Below are positions 9,461 to 16,364 of a stretch of 27,943 bases of DNA, in pieces. Made by a program: the position numbers and the translations under genes. A model generated the notes under the pieces. The model made no database searches, was not told where the DNA came from, and saw only the letters and a program-made list of their open reading frames with translations. The stretch is from the NCBI GenBank assembly GCA_023417775.1, contig JAEZEJ010000024.1, forward strand, positions 1 to 27,943. The letters run 5' to 3'. Position 1 is the stretch's first letter. Each line of letters opens with the position of its first letter. Source of the stretch: Actinomycetes bacterium. GTDB lineage: Bacteria > Actinomycetota > Actinomycetes > Propionibacteriales > Nocardioidaceae.

Positions 9461-9676
9461 GGGCGGTGAGTGGTCAACCATCCGTGTCATCGGGGCGGCC
9501 GACGCGGCGGTTGACTGCTCACCGACACCCGGCACCGCGCGATGTCGGTGGGTCATCACCCACCGAGGGTGCCCCGGTGGGTGATGGTGCACCGATATCG
9601 AGGCGGTCATGATCGCGGTGGGTCATCAACCACGTCGGCGGGGCCGACGATGCGGGTGGTTGACCACTCACCGCCC
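9461..9676. repeat. 216-base foldback element with perfect 20-base terminal inverted repeats
   Basis: This fills most of the 310-base gap between two membrane-protein genes, and I see no gene in it. GGGCGGTGAGTGGTCAACCA (9461-9480) returns as its exact reverse complement at 9657-9676. The interior is also an imperfect palindrome: 9540-9570 matches the reverse complement of 9571-9600 at about 25 of 30 positions. Six related quasi-palindromic units begin near 9465, 9507, 9547, 9576, 9617 and 9655, for example GGTGGGTCATCACCCACC and GGTGGTTGACCACTCACC. GACC occurs one base outside each end (9456-9459 and 9678-9681), a possible but weak target-site duplication. It resembles REP/BIME clusters or a MITE-like element more than a terminator. 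A small CCGCCC/GGGCGG hairpin (9445-9466) overlaps its left end. Confidence 0.75.
9546..9565. repeat. Core hairpin unit of the foldback element
   Basis: CGGTGGGT and ACCCACCG form a perfect 8-base stem closed by the four-base loop CATC. It is the most symmetric of the six units and lies near the centre of the larger palindrome, so it could be the core recognition or folding unit. Confidence 0.6.
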
Positions 9677-9736
9677 GGACCCATGGAAGCGGGGGACCGG
9701 AGCCGACCTCGTCCGAGATGGGGAGGCGTGGGCCAA

Positions 9737-9742
9737 TAGGCT
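9737..9742 (+). promoter_or_regulatory. Candidate -10 for the 9752 membrane-protein gene
   Basis: TAGGCT lies nine bases before the ATG, so the transcript would have almost no leader. It begins about 60 bases after the foldback element ends. Confidence 0.5.
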
Positions 9743-9751
9743 GGGCTCATC

Positions 9752-10147
9752 ATGGCGACTGACACTCACACCTCGCACGGATTCGGCCGCGTCGTCGTGG
9801 CCGTGTACGCCGTATTCGCTCTGTCGGCCTCGGCGCGGTCGCTGTACCAACTCGCCACCAAGGCGGACGAGGCGCCGTTCGCCTATGCGTTGTCCGCCGT
9901 CGCCGGACTGGTCTACATCGTGGCCACCTATGCGCTCGCCACCAATCGCCAGCGCCTCGCGACGTGGACGATCGGCTTCGAGCTCGTGGGTGTGATCATC
10001 GTGGGGCTGCTCACGGTCTTCGACGCGGCGTTGTTCCCCGATGCCACGGTGTGGTCGACCTTCGGCATCCAGTACGCCTTCGTGCCGCTGGTCCTCCCGA
10101 TCGTCGGCCTCTGGTGGGTCTACCGCAATCGCACCTCGCGGGTCTGA
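9752..10147 (+). CDS. Conserved actinobacterial four-helix membrane protein, unknown function
   Basis: This 131-residue polytopic membrane protein has a short polar N-terminus, then about four hydrophobic segments (near 11-29, 43-63, 71-90 and 105-124). Features that recur in actinobacterial homologues, from memory, are GRVVVAVYAVFALSASARS near the start, an internal FAYALSAVAGLVYIVATYALA, and the C-terminal TVWSTFGIQYAFVPLVLPIVGLWWV. Function is unknown. The transcript is probably nearly leaderless, with TAGGCT at 9737-9742 and no clear ribosome binding site. It is followed five bases later by an SRPBCC-type gene that may be co-translated. Confidence 0.85.
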   Translation: MATDTHTSHGFGRVVVAVYAVFALSASARSLYQLATKADEAPFAYALSAVAGLVYIVATYALATNRQRLATWTIGFELVGVIIVGLLTVFDAALFPDATVWSTFGIQYAFVPLVLPIVGLWWVYRNRTSRV

Positions 10148-10152
10148 TCCGC

Positions 10153-10617
10153 GTGCGAGCGCGTCCTTATGCCTTCCGTTCGCGATGGGTGCTGCCCGTG
10201 GGACGCGAGGAGCTGTGGGACACCCTGGTGGCGCTGCTCCACTCCGAGGATCCGCTGCCGTGGTGGGGGTCGGTGCGGGCGATCGGCCAGGCCGAGGGCG
10301 AGCTCCGGCTGGAGGCCGACACGGGCATCGGCTACCGGCTGCGGTTCACGGTCACCGACCTGCGCATCGACCGGCCCGAGCAGCTGACCTTCTCCGCGGA
10401 CGGCGACCTGCGGGGGAGAGCAGTGGTGCGCTTCGTGCCCGCACCCCAGGCGACCACGGTGCTGCTGATCGACTGGGATGTCGTTGCGACCCGGGCGTGG
10501 ATGCGCTGGGCCGATCCACTGGCTCGCCCGCTCTTCGTGGCCTCACATGCGGTGATGATGCAGCGCGGGGAGCGTCGGCTCGCCCGCTGGCTCGTCGGCG
10601 GTCCTACCTCGTCGTGA
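10153..10617 (+). CDS. SRPBCC-fold (START/polyketide-cyclase-like) protein
   Basis: The 154-residue product reads as a helix-grip fold: an opening RSRWVLPVGREELWDTLVAL, a WWGSV turn, alternating beta strands (GELRLEADTGIGYRLRFTVTDLRIDRPEQLTFSADGDLRG, then VVRFVPAPQATTVLLIDWDV), and a long C-terminal helix. Members bind hydrophobic ligands in a central cavity; the ligand here is unknown. The GTG at 10153 is chosen because it falls five bases after the upstream stop and the fold starts right there; there is no strong ribosome binding site. The 3' end overlaps the converging DUF1905 gene by 14 bases. Confidence 0.78.
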   Translation: MRARPYAFRSRWVLPVGREELWDTLVALLHSEDPLPWWGSVRAIGQAEGELRLEADTGIGYRLRFTVTDLRIDRPEQLTFSADGDLRGRAVVRFVPAPQATTVLLIDWDVVATRAWMRWADPLARPLFVASHAVMMQRGERRLARWLVGGPTSS

Positions 10618-10876
10618 TGGTGACGTCGACGCCGTCTCCCAGGTCCTTGCCGAGGCGTTTGCGGATCTTGGCGCTGAGGGACACCATGTGCCCGCCGGTA
10701 CCCGTGACCATCGCTCCGATGTTCTCCAGTTGGACATCGTCGATGCGCGCGTCGACCCTGACGGTCCTGCCCGTGCCGAAGAAATCGGCGGAGCCGGGGA
10801 TCTCGATGCAACTCCACATCTCGCCCTTGACCTCGACACCGATGGTCGTCTGAAAACTCAGTTCCTTCGCGCCCAC
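10604..10876 (-). CDS. DUF1905 domain protein
   Basis: This 90-residue protein is essentially one DUF1905 domain: FQTTIGVEVKGEMWSCIEIPGSADFFG, then GRTVRVDARIDDVQLENIGAMVTGTGGHMVSLSAKIRKRLG and DGVDVTIT. In other bacteria this domain occurs alone or fused to a YdeI-like region; its function is not established. The GTG start is supported by TAGGCT (complement of 10883-10888) exactly six bases upstream, the leaderless spacing used elsewhere here. The 3' end runs 14 bases into the end of the convergent SRPBCC gene. Confidence 0.82.
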   Translation of the reverse strand: MGAKELSFQTTIGVEVKGEMWSCIEIPGSADFFGTGRTVRVDARIDDVQLENIGAMVTGTGGHMVSLSAKIRKRLGKDLGDGVDVTITTR

Positions 10877-10882
10877 CGGGAC

Positions 10883-10888
10883 AGCCTA
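10883..10888 (-). promoter_or_regulatory. -10 element for leaderless DUF1905 gene
   Basis: TAGGCT on the minus strand is followed by six bases and the GTG at 10876. This places the transcription start at or next to the first base of the start codon. Confidence 0.6.
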
Positions 10889-10946
10889 GTGTGCGAGGCG
10901 CGATCGCGTGGGTGACGGTTGAGGGCATCCGGAGTCCCCGGTGCGC

Positions 10947-10952
10947 TACGGT
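10947..10952 (+). promoter_or_regulatory. -10 element for leaderless metallo-hydrolase gene
   Basis: TACGGT is followed by six bases (10953-10958) and the ATG at 10959. This favours that ATG over the in-frame GTG at 10941, which would lie upstream of the -10. Confidence 0.6.
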
Positions 10953-10958
10953 GTGCCG

Positions 10959-11807
10959 ATGTCATCGGATCGCGGGTGGACCCAGGTCGGCGACGGGGTG
11001 TTCCAGCGTCGCTACCCGCCTCTGGATCTGTCGGTGGGCGTGGTCCTCGGACCGGCCGGGGCGACCGTGGTCGACACCGGTGGCACCCTGGGGGAGGCCG
11101 GCGCGATCCTGCGCGACGTGAGCGAGGCCTTCCAGCTCCCGGTGGTCGCGGCGATCAACACCCACGCGCACTACGATCACGTCTTCGGCAATCAGGTATT
11201 CGCCGCCCTGGGCATCCCGGTCTACGGGCACCACCGGATCCCTGCCCACTTCGCGGCGCACGAGGGCCCCCGGCTCGCGGCCGTGCTCGCGGATCCGCTG
11301 CGTGAGCCGGACAAGGAGTGGGACGGTGTCGAGCTCACACCGCCATCGGTGCTCATCCGATCGGCTCTCGAGGTCGACCTCGGCGGCCGGGCGCTCGAGC
11401 TCATCCCGATCGATCCCGGGCACACCGACACCGACCTCGCCGTCCTCATCCCGGACTGCCGGACCTGGTTCCTCGGCGACGTGATCGAGGAGTCGGGTCC
11501 GCCGATGTTCGGATCGGGGTCCTACCCCCTCGCCTGGCCCGCCGCGCTGCGCTCCCTGATGCGCGAGATGAGGGCCGGGGACACGATCGTGCCGGGCCAC
11601 GGGGCGGCGGTCGACCGCGACTTCGTCGATCGACAGGAGCAGCGGCTCCGCGCTGTCGCGGACGAGATCCGGCGGCGGTACGCGCCCGGACTCGCCTCCG
11701 ATGAGGTCGACGTGCCGGACTCGCTGCTCGATCAGTGGCCCGAGCGCTTCCTGCGCTCCGCCTTCCGGGAGGGCTTCGCCCACCTCGACGAGGGCTCGGA
11801 AGCCTGA
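10959..11807 (+). CDS. Metallo-beta-lactamase-fold hydrolase
   Basis: This 282-residue MBL-fold enzyme has the zinc-binding pattern THAHYDH (His69, His71, Asp73, His74), GHTDTD, the Asp in FLGDVIEES, and a final PGHG. These residues support a two-metal hydrolase; the substrate is unknown, and the N-terminal GVVLGPAGATVVDTGG strand is typical of the glyoxalase-II/RNase-Z-like side of the superfamily rather than a true beta-lactamase. The start at 10959 is chosen from the TACGGT spacing; a GTG 18 bases earlier stays in frame. It converges with the cysG end, leaving 11 bases between them. Confidence 0.88.
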   Translation: MSSDRGWTQVGDGVFQRRYPPLDLSVGVVLGPAGATVVDTGGTLGEAGAILRDVSEAFQLPVVAAINTHAHYDHVFGNQVFAALGIPVYGHHRIPAHFAAHEGPRLAAVLADPLREPDKEWDGVELTPPSVLIRSALEVDLGGRALELIPIDPGHTDTDLAVLIPDCRTWFLGDVIEESGPPMFGSGSYPLAWPAALRSLMREMRAGDTIVPGHGAAVDRDFVDRQEQRLRAVADEIRRRYAPGLASDEVDVPDSLLDQWPERFLRSAFREGFAHLDEGSEA

Positions 11808-11818
11808 CGCGTCGAGGC

Positions 11819-13006
11819 TCAGCCGTCCAAGACGCCGACGACATCGCCGATGACGACGATCGCGGGTGAACCCGCCCCGGCCTCGGCCGCGCGCTCGGCG
11901 ATCGTGCCCAGGGTGCCGACCGTGACACGCTGCTGAGGCGTGCACCCCCGCTCGACGACGGCCGCGGGGGTGGAGGCCTCGTGGCCGTTCGCCACGAGCT
12001 CGGCGGTGGTCGCAGGCAGTCTCCGCACGCCCATGAGGAGCACCAGCGTGTGATCGCCGCGGGCCGGCAACTCGCCGAGCTGTTCGTGTCCCGTGACCAC
12101 GCTGAACCCGCGAGCCACACCGCGATGGGTGACGGGGATGCCGGCGGCCGCCGCCACGGCGATCGCGCTCGTGATGCCCGGCACGACCTCGGGCTCGATC
12201 CCGGCCTCGCGACAGGCGAGCAGCTCCTCGCCGCCGCGGCCGAATACATAGGGGTCGCCGCCCTTGAGCCGGACCACGACCTTGCCCGCCTGTGCTCGAT
12301 CCACGATCAGCCGGTTGATCTCATGTTGCGGGATCGGGTGGCGATCCGGCATCTTGCCGACATCGATCACCTCGACATCGGGGTCCAGCTCATCGAGGAC
12401 GGCGAGCGGCGCCAGCCGATCGGTGATGACGACATCGGCCTCGGCCAACAGCCTCCGTGCCCGGGCCGTCAGCAGACCCGGATCGCCCGGGCCGCCTCCC
12501 ACCAGGGCGACCTTGCCGCCGGGGTGGTGGGTGCGATGCCGTAACGGGAGCTCGCCCGTCTCGATCGCGGCCACGAGGCCGTTGCGCAGCATCGCGGCAC
12601 GTCGGGCGTCGCCGCCGGCGTTGACGGCCAGCGTGATGTCGTCGACGCGGCCGGTGGCGGGTGTCCAGGCAGTGGCATGCTCGGGATCGCCGCCCTTGAG
12701 GCACCAGATCCGCGCCTCCTCGGCGTCCCGCGCGACCAGGTCGTCGATGGCGGGTTCGGCGGTCGCCGTCTGCACGAGCCACGCCCCGGCGAGGTCACCT
12801 GCCTGGTAACCCCGACGCCGCCAGGTGAGCGACTCCCGCGTGATCGTCGCGGCCAGCGACTCGGTCACCTCGGGCGCGATCACGACGATGTCTGCTCCGG
12901 CGTCCACCAGCGACGCGATCCGGCGGGTCGCCACGTGCCCGCCGCCGACCACGACGACACGACGTCCGGTGATCCGCAGCGACAGCGGGAAGAGCGCGTC
13001 CGTCAC
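11819..13006 (-). CDS. cysG: Sirohaem synthase: precorrin-2 dehydrogenase fused to uroporphyrinogen-III C-methyltransferase
   Basis: This 395-residue fusion makes sirohaem precursors. The N-terminal part (about 1-160) is a precorrin-2 dehydrogenase/ferrochelatase-like domain with the NAD-binding VVVVGGGHVATRR (17-29) and the terminal VNAGGDARRAAMLRNGLVAAIETGELP. The C-terminal part (about 164-395) is a SAM-dependent uroporphyrinogen-III methyltransferase with GKVALVGGGPGDPGLLT, VITDRLAP, the motif VVRLKGGDPYVFGRGGEE, VPGITSAIAVAAAAGIPVTHRG and LVLLMGV. GTG start two bases after cysN. Sirohaem is the cofactor of assimilatory sulfite reductase, which explains its place in this sulfate operon. 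Confidence 0.95.
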   Translation of the reverse strand: MTDALFPLSLRITGRRVVVVGGGHVATRRIASLVDAGADIVVIAPEVTESLAATITRESLTWRRRGYQAGDLAGAWLVQTATAEPAIDDLVARDAEEARIWCLKGGDPEHATAWTPATGRVDDITLAVNAGGDARRAAMLRNGLVAAIETGELPLRHRTHHPGGKVALVGGGPGDPGLLTARARRLLAEADVVITDRLAPLAVLDELDPDVEVIDVGKMPDRHPIPQHEINRLIVDRAQAGKVVVRLKGGDPYVFGRGGEELLACREAGIEPEVVPGITSAIAVAAAAGIPVTHRGVARGFSVVTGHEQLGELPARGDHTLVLLMGVRRLPATTAELVANGHEASTPAAVVERGCTPQQRVTVGTLGTIAERAAEAGAGSPAIVVIGDVVGVLDG

Positions 13007-13008
13007 CG

Positions 13009-14286
13009 TCAGACGCCCGCGGTGGCGAGCAGGGCGTCGCCCACCATCCCGGCCGCGAGCGTGTTGCCATCATGCGGATCGACGATGAGGAAGGCACCCG
13101 TGCTGCGCGATGCGAGATAGGGCTCGGCCGGGACGGTGGCCGCGAGGCGCAGCGTGACGTGACCGATGTCGTTCAGCTCCAGGGAGTCCGCAGGCAGCAC
13201 CGATGCGCTGTCGAGGTCGAGGCGACCGGAGACCGTCTTCACCAGCGCCTGCACCGTGCGGGTCCCGTGCTTGACGAGGACCTTGGACCCTGGGCGCAGG
13301 GGCGCATCGGAGAGCCAGGCGAGGGTGCCATCGATGTCCTGGGTGAGCTCGGGACGATCCTCGGCGGAAGCGATCAGATCGCCCCTGCTGATGTCGATGT
13401 CGTCGGCGAGCCGCAGGGTCACGGACTGCGGTGCGAAGGCCTCGTCGAGCTCCTGCCCGGCCTGGTCGATGCCGATGACCCGGCTGGTACGACCGCTCGG
13501 CAGTGCGGCGATCTCGTCGCCGACCCGCACCACGCCCGAGGCGATCTGCCCGGCGTAGCCGCGGTAGTCGCGGAAGCGCTCGTCGGCGGCGCTCTGCGGC
13601 CGGATGACGAGCTGCACGGGGAGACGCAGCGGCTCGCTGTCCGGAGCGCCCTTGGGCGACAGCTCCTCGAGATGCTCCAGGACGCTGGGCCCGCCGTACC
13701 ACGGGGTGCGGTCCGAGCGGGTGACGACATTGTCCCCGGCCAATGCCGAGACCGGGATGGTGGTGACATCGGGCATGCCGAGGTCGCGCGCCGCGGCGAC
13801 CACGTCGGCGGCGACGGAGTCGTAGACGTCCTGGTCGTAGTCGACGAGGTCGATCTTGTTGATGACGACGACCACGTGCGGGACGCGCAGCAGCGAGGCG
13901 ACGGCCAGATGGCGGCGCGTCTGCTCCTGCAGGCCGCCACGGACGTCGACGAGCACGACGACGACATCGGCCGTGCTCGCCCCGGTGACGGTGTTACGCG
14001 TGTACTGCACATGGCCGGGGCAGTCGGCCAGGATGAAGGTGCGGTGCGCGGTCGCGAAGTAGCGGTAGGCCACGTCGATGGTGATGCCCTGCTCGCGCTC
14101 GGAGCGCAGGCCATCGGTCAACAGCGCGAGATCGGCGGCGGCGAGGCCGCGGTCGCGGCTCACCCGCTCGACCGCGTCGAACTGATCGGCGAGCACCGAC
14201 TTGGAGTCGAAGAGCAGTCGCCCGACGAGGGTCGACTTGCCGTCATCGACCGAACCGGCCGTCGCCAGTCGCAGCAGAGTGCTCAT
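13009..14286 (-). CDS. cysN: Sulfate adenylyltransferase large subunit (GTPase)
   Basis: CysN is the GTPase subunit of ATP sulfurylase; GTP hydrolysis drives CysD to form APS from ATP and sulfate. The 425-residue protein has the P-loop AGSVDDGKST (10-19), the switch region REQGITIDVAYRYF, DCPGHVQYTRN, NKIDLVDYDQDVYD, and EF-Tu-like beta-barrel domains through to the end. Its length and ending (GDALLATAGV) show no C-terminal APS kinase, unlike mycobacterial CysNC fusions, so the pathway goes APS to sulfite directly. The ATG at 14286 overlaps the cysD TGA by one base; the much longer upstream frame is a shadow within cysD. Confidence 0.97.
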   Translation of the reverse strand: MSTLLRLATAGSVDDGKSTLVGRLLFDSKSVLADQFDAVERVSRDRGLAAADLALLTDGLRSEREQGITIDVAYRYFATAHRTFILADCPGHVQYTRNTVTGASTADVVVVLVDVRGGLQEQTRRHLAVASLLRVPHVVVVINKIDLVDYDQDVYDSVAADVVAAARDLGMPDVTTIPVSALAGDNVVTRSDRTPWYGGPSVLEHLEELSPKGAPDSEPLRLPVQLVIRPQSAADERFRDYRGYAGQIASGVVRVGDEIAALPSGRTSRVIGIDQAGQELDEAFAPQSVTLRLADDIDISRGDLIASAEDRPELTQDIDGTLAWLSDAPLRPGSKVLVKHGTRTVQALVKTVSGRLDLDSASVLPADSLELNDIGHVTLRLAATVPAEPYLASRSTGAFLIVDPHDGNTLAAGMVGDALLATAGV

Positions 14287-15197
14287 CAGAAGTAGCCTTC
14301 CTTCTTGCGATCCTCCATGGCCGCCTCGGAGATCCGGTCGTCGGCGCGCGTCGCGCCCCGCTCGGTGACCCGGGTGGCAGCGACCTCGGCGATGACATCC
14401 TCGACGGTCGAGGCCGGGCTGGCGACCGCGCCCGTGCAGGACATGTCGCCGACCGTGCGGTAGCGCACCTGCCGCGTGGTCACCGTCGCACCCTGGCGGG
14501 GCTCGGAGTGGGGGCCCACTGCCAGCAGCATGCCGTCGCGCTCGAAGACCTCGCGGTCGTGGGCGTAGTACAGGCCCGGCAGTTCGATCTTCTCCGCGCC
14601 GATGTACTGCCAGATGTCCAGCTCGGTCCAGTTGCTGAGCGGGAAGACCCGCACGTGCTGGCCGGGGGTGTGGCGGCCGTTGTAGAGATTCCACAGCTCG
14701 GGACGCTGATTGCGCGGGTCCCACTGGCCGAACTCGTCACGCAGGCTGAACACCCGCTCCTTGGCTCGGGCCTTCTCCTCGTCGCGACGCCCGCCGCCGA
14801 AGACGGCATCGAAGCGATGCTCGGAGATGGCATCGAGCAGCGGCTGCGTCTGCAGCGGGTTGCGAGTGCCGTCCGCGCGCTCGCGCAGGCGGCCGTCGTC
14901 GATGTAGTCCTGGACGCGGGCCACCTCCAGGCGCAGGCCGAGCCGCTCGGCGGTCTCGTCGCGGAACTGCAACACCTCGGGGAAGTTGTGGCCGGTGTCG
15001 ACGTGCAGGACCGCGAAGGGCACCGGCGCGGGCCAGAAGGCCTTGACCGCCAGGTGCAGCATCACGACGGAGTCCTTGCCGCCGGAGAACAGGATCACCG
15101 GACGCTCGAACTCGGCGGCGACCTCGCGGATGATGTGGATCGACTCGGACTCCAGCCATTGCAGCTGGCTGAGCTCGCGGGAAGGTGTGAGGGTCAT
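14286..15197 (-). CDS. cysD: Sulfate adenylyltransferase small subunit
   Basis: CysD forms adenosine 5'-phosphosulfate from ATP and sulfate together with CysN. The 303-residue protein has the PP-loop motif LFSGGKDSVVMLHL (SGGKDS at 38-43), HVDTGHNFPEVLQFRDE, FGGGRRDEEKARAKERVFS, WDPRNQRPELWNLYNGR, and the C-terminal EDRKKEGYF that is almost invariant in the family. Start ATG at 15197 with weak GAGACGAG purines ahead, 11 bases after the cysH stop. Order cysH-cysD-cysN is the standard actinobacterial arrangement. Confidence 0.98.
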   Translation of the reverse strand: MTLTPSRELSQLQWLESESIHIIREVAAEFERPVILFSGGKDSVVMLHLAVKAFWPAPVPFAVLHVDTGHNFPEVLQFRDETAERLGLRLEVARVQDYIDDGRLRERADGTRNPLQTQPLLDAISEHRFDAVFGGGRRDEEKARAKERVFSLRDEFGQWDPRNQRPELWNLYNGRHTPGQHVRVFPLSNWTELDIWQYIGAEKIELPGLYYAHDREVFERDGMLLAVGPHSEPRQGATVTTRQVRYRTVGDMSCTGAVASPASTVEDVIAEVAATRVTERGATRADDRISEAAMEDRKKEGYF

Positions 15198-15208
15198 GGT
15201 CTCGTCTC

Positions 15209-16006
15209 TCAGGTGTGCAGTCCGCACTCGGTCTTGTCCAGGCCGGCCCAGCGTCCGGAGCGGGGATCCTCCCCGGGCGCCACGCGGCGGGTACAGGGGG
15301 CGCAGCCGATCGAGGGATAGCCGTCGTTCACGAGTGGATTGACGATGACATCGTGTTCGGCGGCATAGCCCAAGAGGTCGTCCCAGGACCAGGCGGCCAG
15401 CGGATTGACCTTCACCAGGCCGTTCTTGTCGTCCCAGGTGACGAAGGGCGTGTTCGCGCGGGTCGGCGCCTCGTCCCGGCGGACACCGGTGATCCACACC
15501 TCGTACTCGCCGAGGGTGCGCTGGAGCGGCTCGACCTTGCGCAACTGGCAGCACAGGCCCGGATCGCGCTCGTACAGGCGTGGGCCGTATTCGGCATCCT
15601 GCTCCGCGACGGTCTGCCGCGCGGTGACATCGACGATGCTGAGCTCCAGCTGCGACTCGACCGCGTCGCGGGTGCCGATCGTCTCGGCGAAGTGATAGCC
15701 GGTCTCCAGGAAGAGGGTGTCGACCCAGGGGAGATGGCGGGCGACGACATGGGGGAGGACCGCGTCGGCCATCGAGCAGGCGACCGCCGTGCGGTACCCG
15801 AACTCCTCGGCCACCCAGGCGAGCACCGAGCCGGTGTCCGCCTCGGCGAACCGCGTCTGTGCCTCGCCCGCGATCGTCCGCAGTTCCTCAGTGGAACGCT
15901 TCGGCGCGAGCAGCCCGGGGCGCTCGGCGCGGTGCTGCTCACGGGCTCGGTCGTGGGCGAGCTGCCGCTCGCGCCGCTCGGCCAGGGTTAGCGGTGTGGC
16001 ATTCAT
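15209..16006 (-). CDS. cysH: Adenylyl-sulfate (APS) reductase, assimilatory
   Basis: This 265-residue enzyme reduces APS to sulfite using thioredoxin. The four cluster ligands of the APS-specific, [4Fe-4S]-containing class are present: Cys152-Cys153 (LCCQLRK) and Cys235/Cys238 (IGCAPCTR). The catalytic Cys261 lies in the C-terminal ECGLHT tail. TGVRRDEAPTRA and NPLAAWSWDDL are further family motifs. The cluster rules out the PAPS-only class, consistent with the lack of a cysC/APS kinase. TAGGCT (complement of 16016-16021) nine bases before the ATG indicates a very short leader. It heads the operon cysH-cysD-cysN-cysG. Confidence 0.96.
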   Translation of the reverse strand: MNATPLTLAERRERQLAHDRAREQHRAERPGLLAPKRSTEELRTIAGEAQTRFAEADTGSVLAWVAEEFGYRTAVACSMADAVLPHVVARHLPWVDTLFLETGYHFAETIGTRDAVESQLELSIVDVTARQTVAEQDAEYGPRLYERDPGLCCQLRKVEPLQRTLGEYEVWITGVRRDEAPTRANTPFVTWDDKNGLVKVNPLAAWSWDDLLGYAAEHDVIVNPLVNDGYPSIGCAPCTRRVAPGEDPRSGRWAGLDKTECGLHT

Positions 16007-16015
16007 GAGGGCTTC

Positions 16016-16021
16016 AGCCTA
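16016..16021 (-). promoter_or_regulatory. -10 element for the cysHDNG operon
   Basis: TAGGCT on the minus strand is followed by nine bases and the cysH ATG. There is no room for a riboswitch in the leader, so any sulfur control must act at the DNA level. No clear -35 was found. Confidence 0.5.
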
Positions 16022-16127
16022 GGTCGGGAGCTGCGCCGCCATCGCACTGTCCGAATGGCGGACCGTCGAGAACGGGGCGATGCTGGACGCGTCAATCGGT
16101 TCCAAGCTCGACGAAGGGATAGCGACC

Positions 16128-16274
16128 ATGTGGGCCACCATCTTGTGGATCGCCTCGGTGATCATCGGCATTATCGGCATCATCCGTCTGCTGCAGCGCG
16201 ACATCGTGATGGGCATCATCCTCATCGTCGTCGCCCTGCTCGTGGGCCCCGGCGGTGTCAGCATCTTCACCTGA
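16128..16274 (+). CDS. GPGG-motif small membrane protein
   Basis: This 48-residue protein has two hydrophobic helices (about 2-19 and 24-41) joined by the short polar turn LLQRD, and it ends in GPGGVSIFT, the hallmark of the actinobacterial GPGG-motif small membrane proteins. The ATG at 16128 is preceded by GAAGGGA (16113-16119) at good distance; the frame is open 48 bases further, but that extension is polar and lacks a ribosome binding site. Function is unknown. It is divergent from cysH and followed by a strong hairpin, so it is probably monocistronic. Confidence 0.85.
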   Translation: MWATILWIASVIIGIIGIIRLLQRDIVMGIILIVVALLVGPGGVSIFT

Positions 16275-16285
16275 TCGCCCGCCGG

Positions 16286-16325
16286 GCCGAGGTGGCGCCG
16301 TCTCTCGGTCCGGCGTCACCTCGGC
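16286..16325. terminator. Strong hairpin after the GPGG gene, possible terminator
   Basis: Positions 16286-16300 pair with 16311-16325 with a single mismatch in 15 base pairs, around a ten-base loop. The stem begins 11 bases after the stop. There is no T-run, as is common for GC-rich actinobacterial terminators, so termination is inferred from position. Confidence 0.5.
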
Positions 16326-16352
16326 TCGGCGGCGGACGTCGCCCCGAACGGC

Positions 16353-16358
16353 TAGATT
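16353..16358 (+). promoter_or_regulatory. -10 element for leaderless Sua5/YciO-type gene
   Basis: TAGATT is followed by six bases and the ATG at 16365, the same spacing seen at several other genes here. No ribosome binding site is visible. Confidence 0.6.
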
Positions 16359-16364
16359 CGTCCC

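Noticed and set aside
9445..9466. CCGCCC/GGGCGG hairpin as terminator of the 9070-9441 gene
   Set aside because: The stem is only six bases, lacks a T-run, and its right arm is part of the larger foldback element, so it was not listed separately.
9461..9676. Foldback element as a CRISPR array
   Set aside because: The units are palindromic, alternate in orientation and are spaced irregularly (29-42 bases) with related spacer sequence; there are no cas genes.
13072..14295. 407-residue plus-strand frame opposite cysN
   Set aside because: It has Asp/Gly/Arg/Val-rich shadow composition with no motif and contradicts the strong cysN match.
14287..14724. N-terminal extension of the cysN frame
   Set aside because: The extension is out of frame within cysD; cysN begins properly with MSTLLRLATAGSVDDGKST at 14286.
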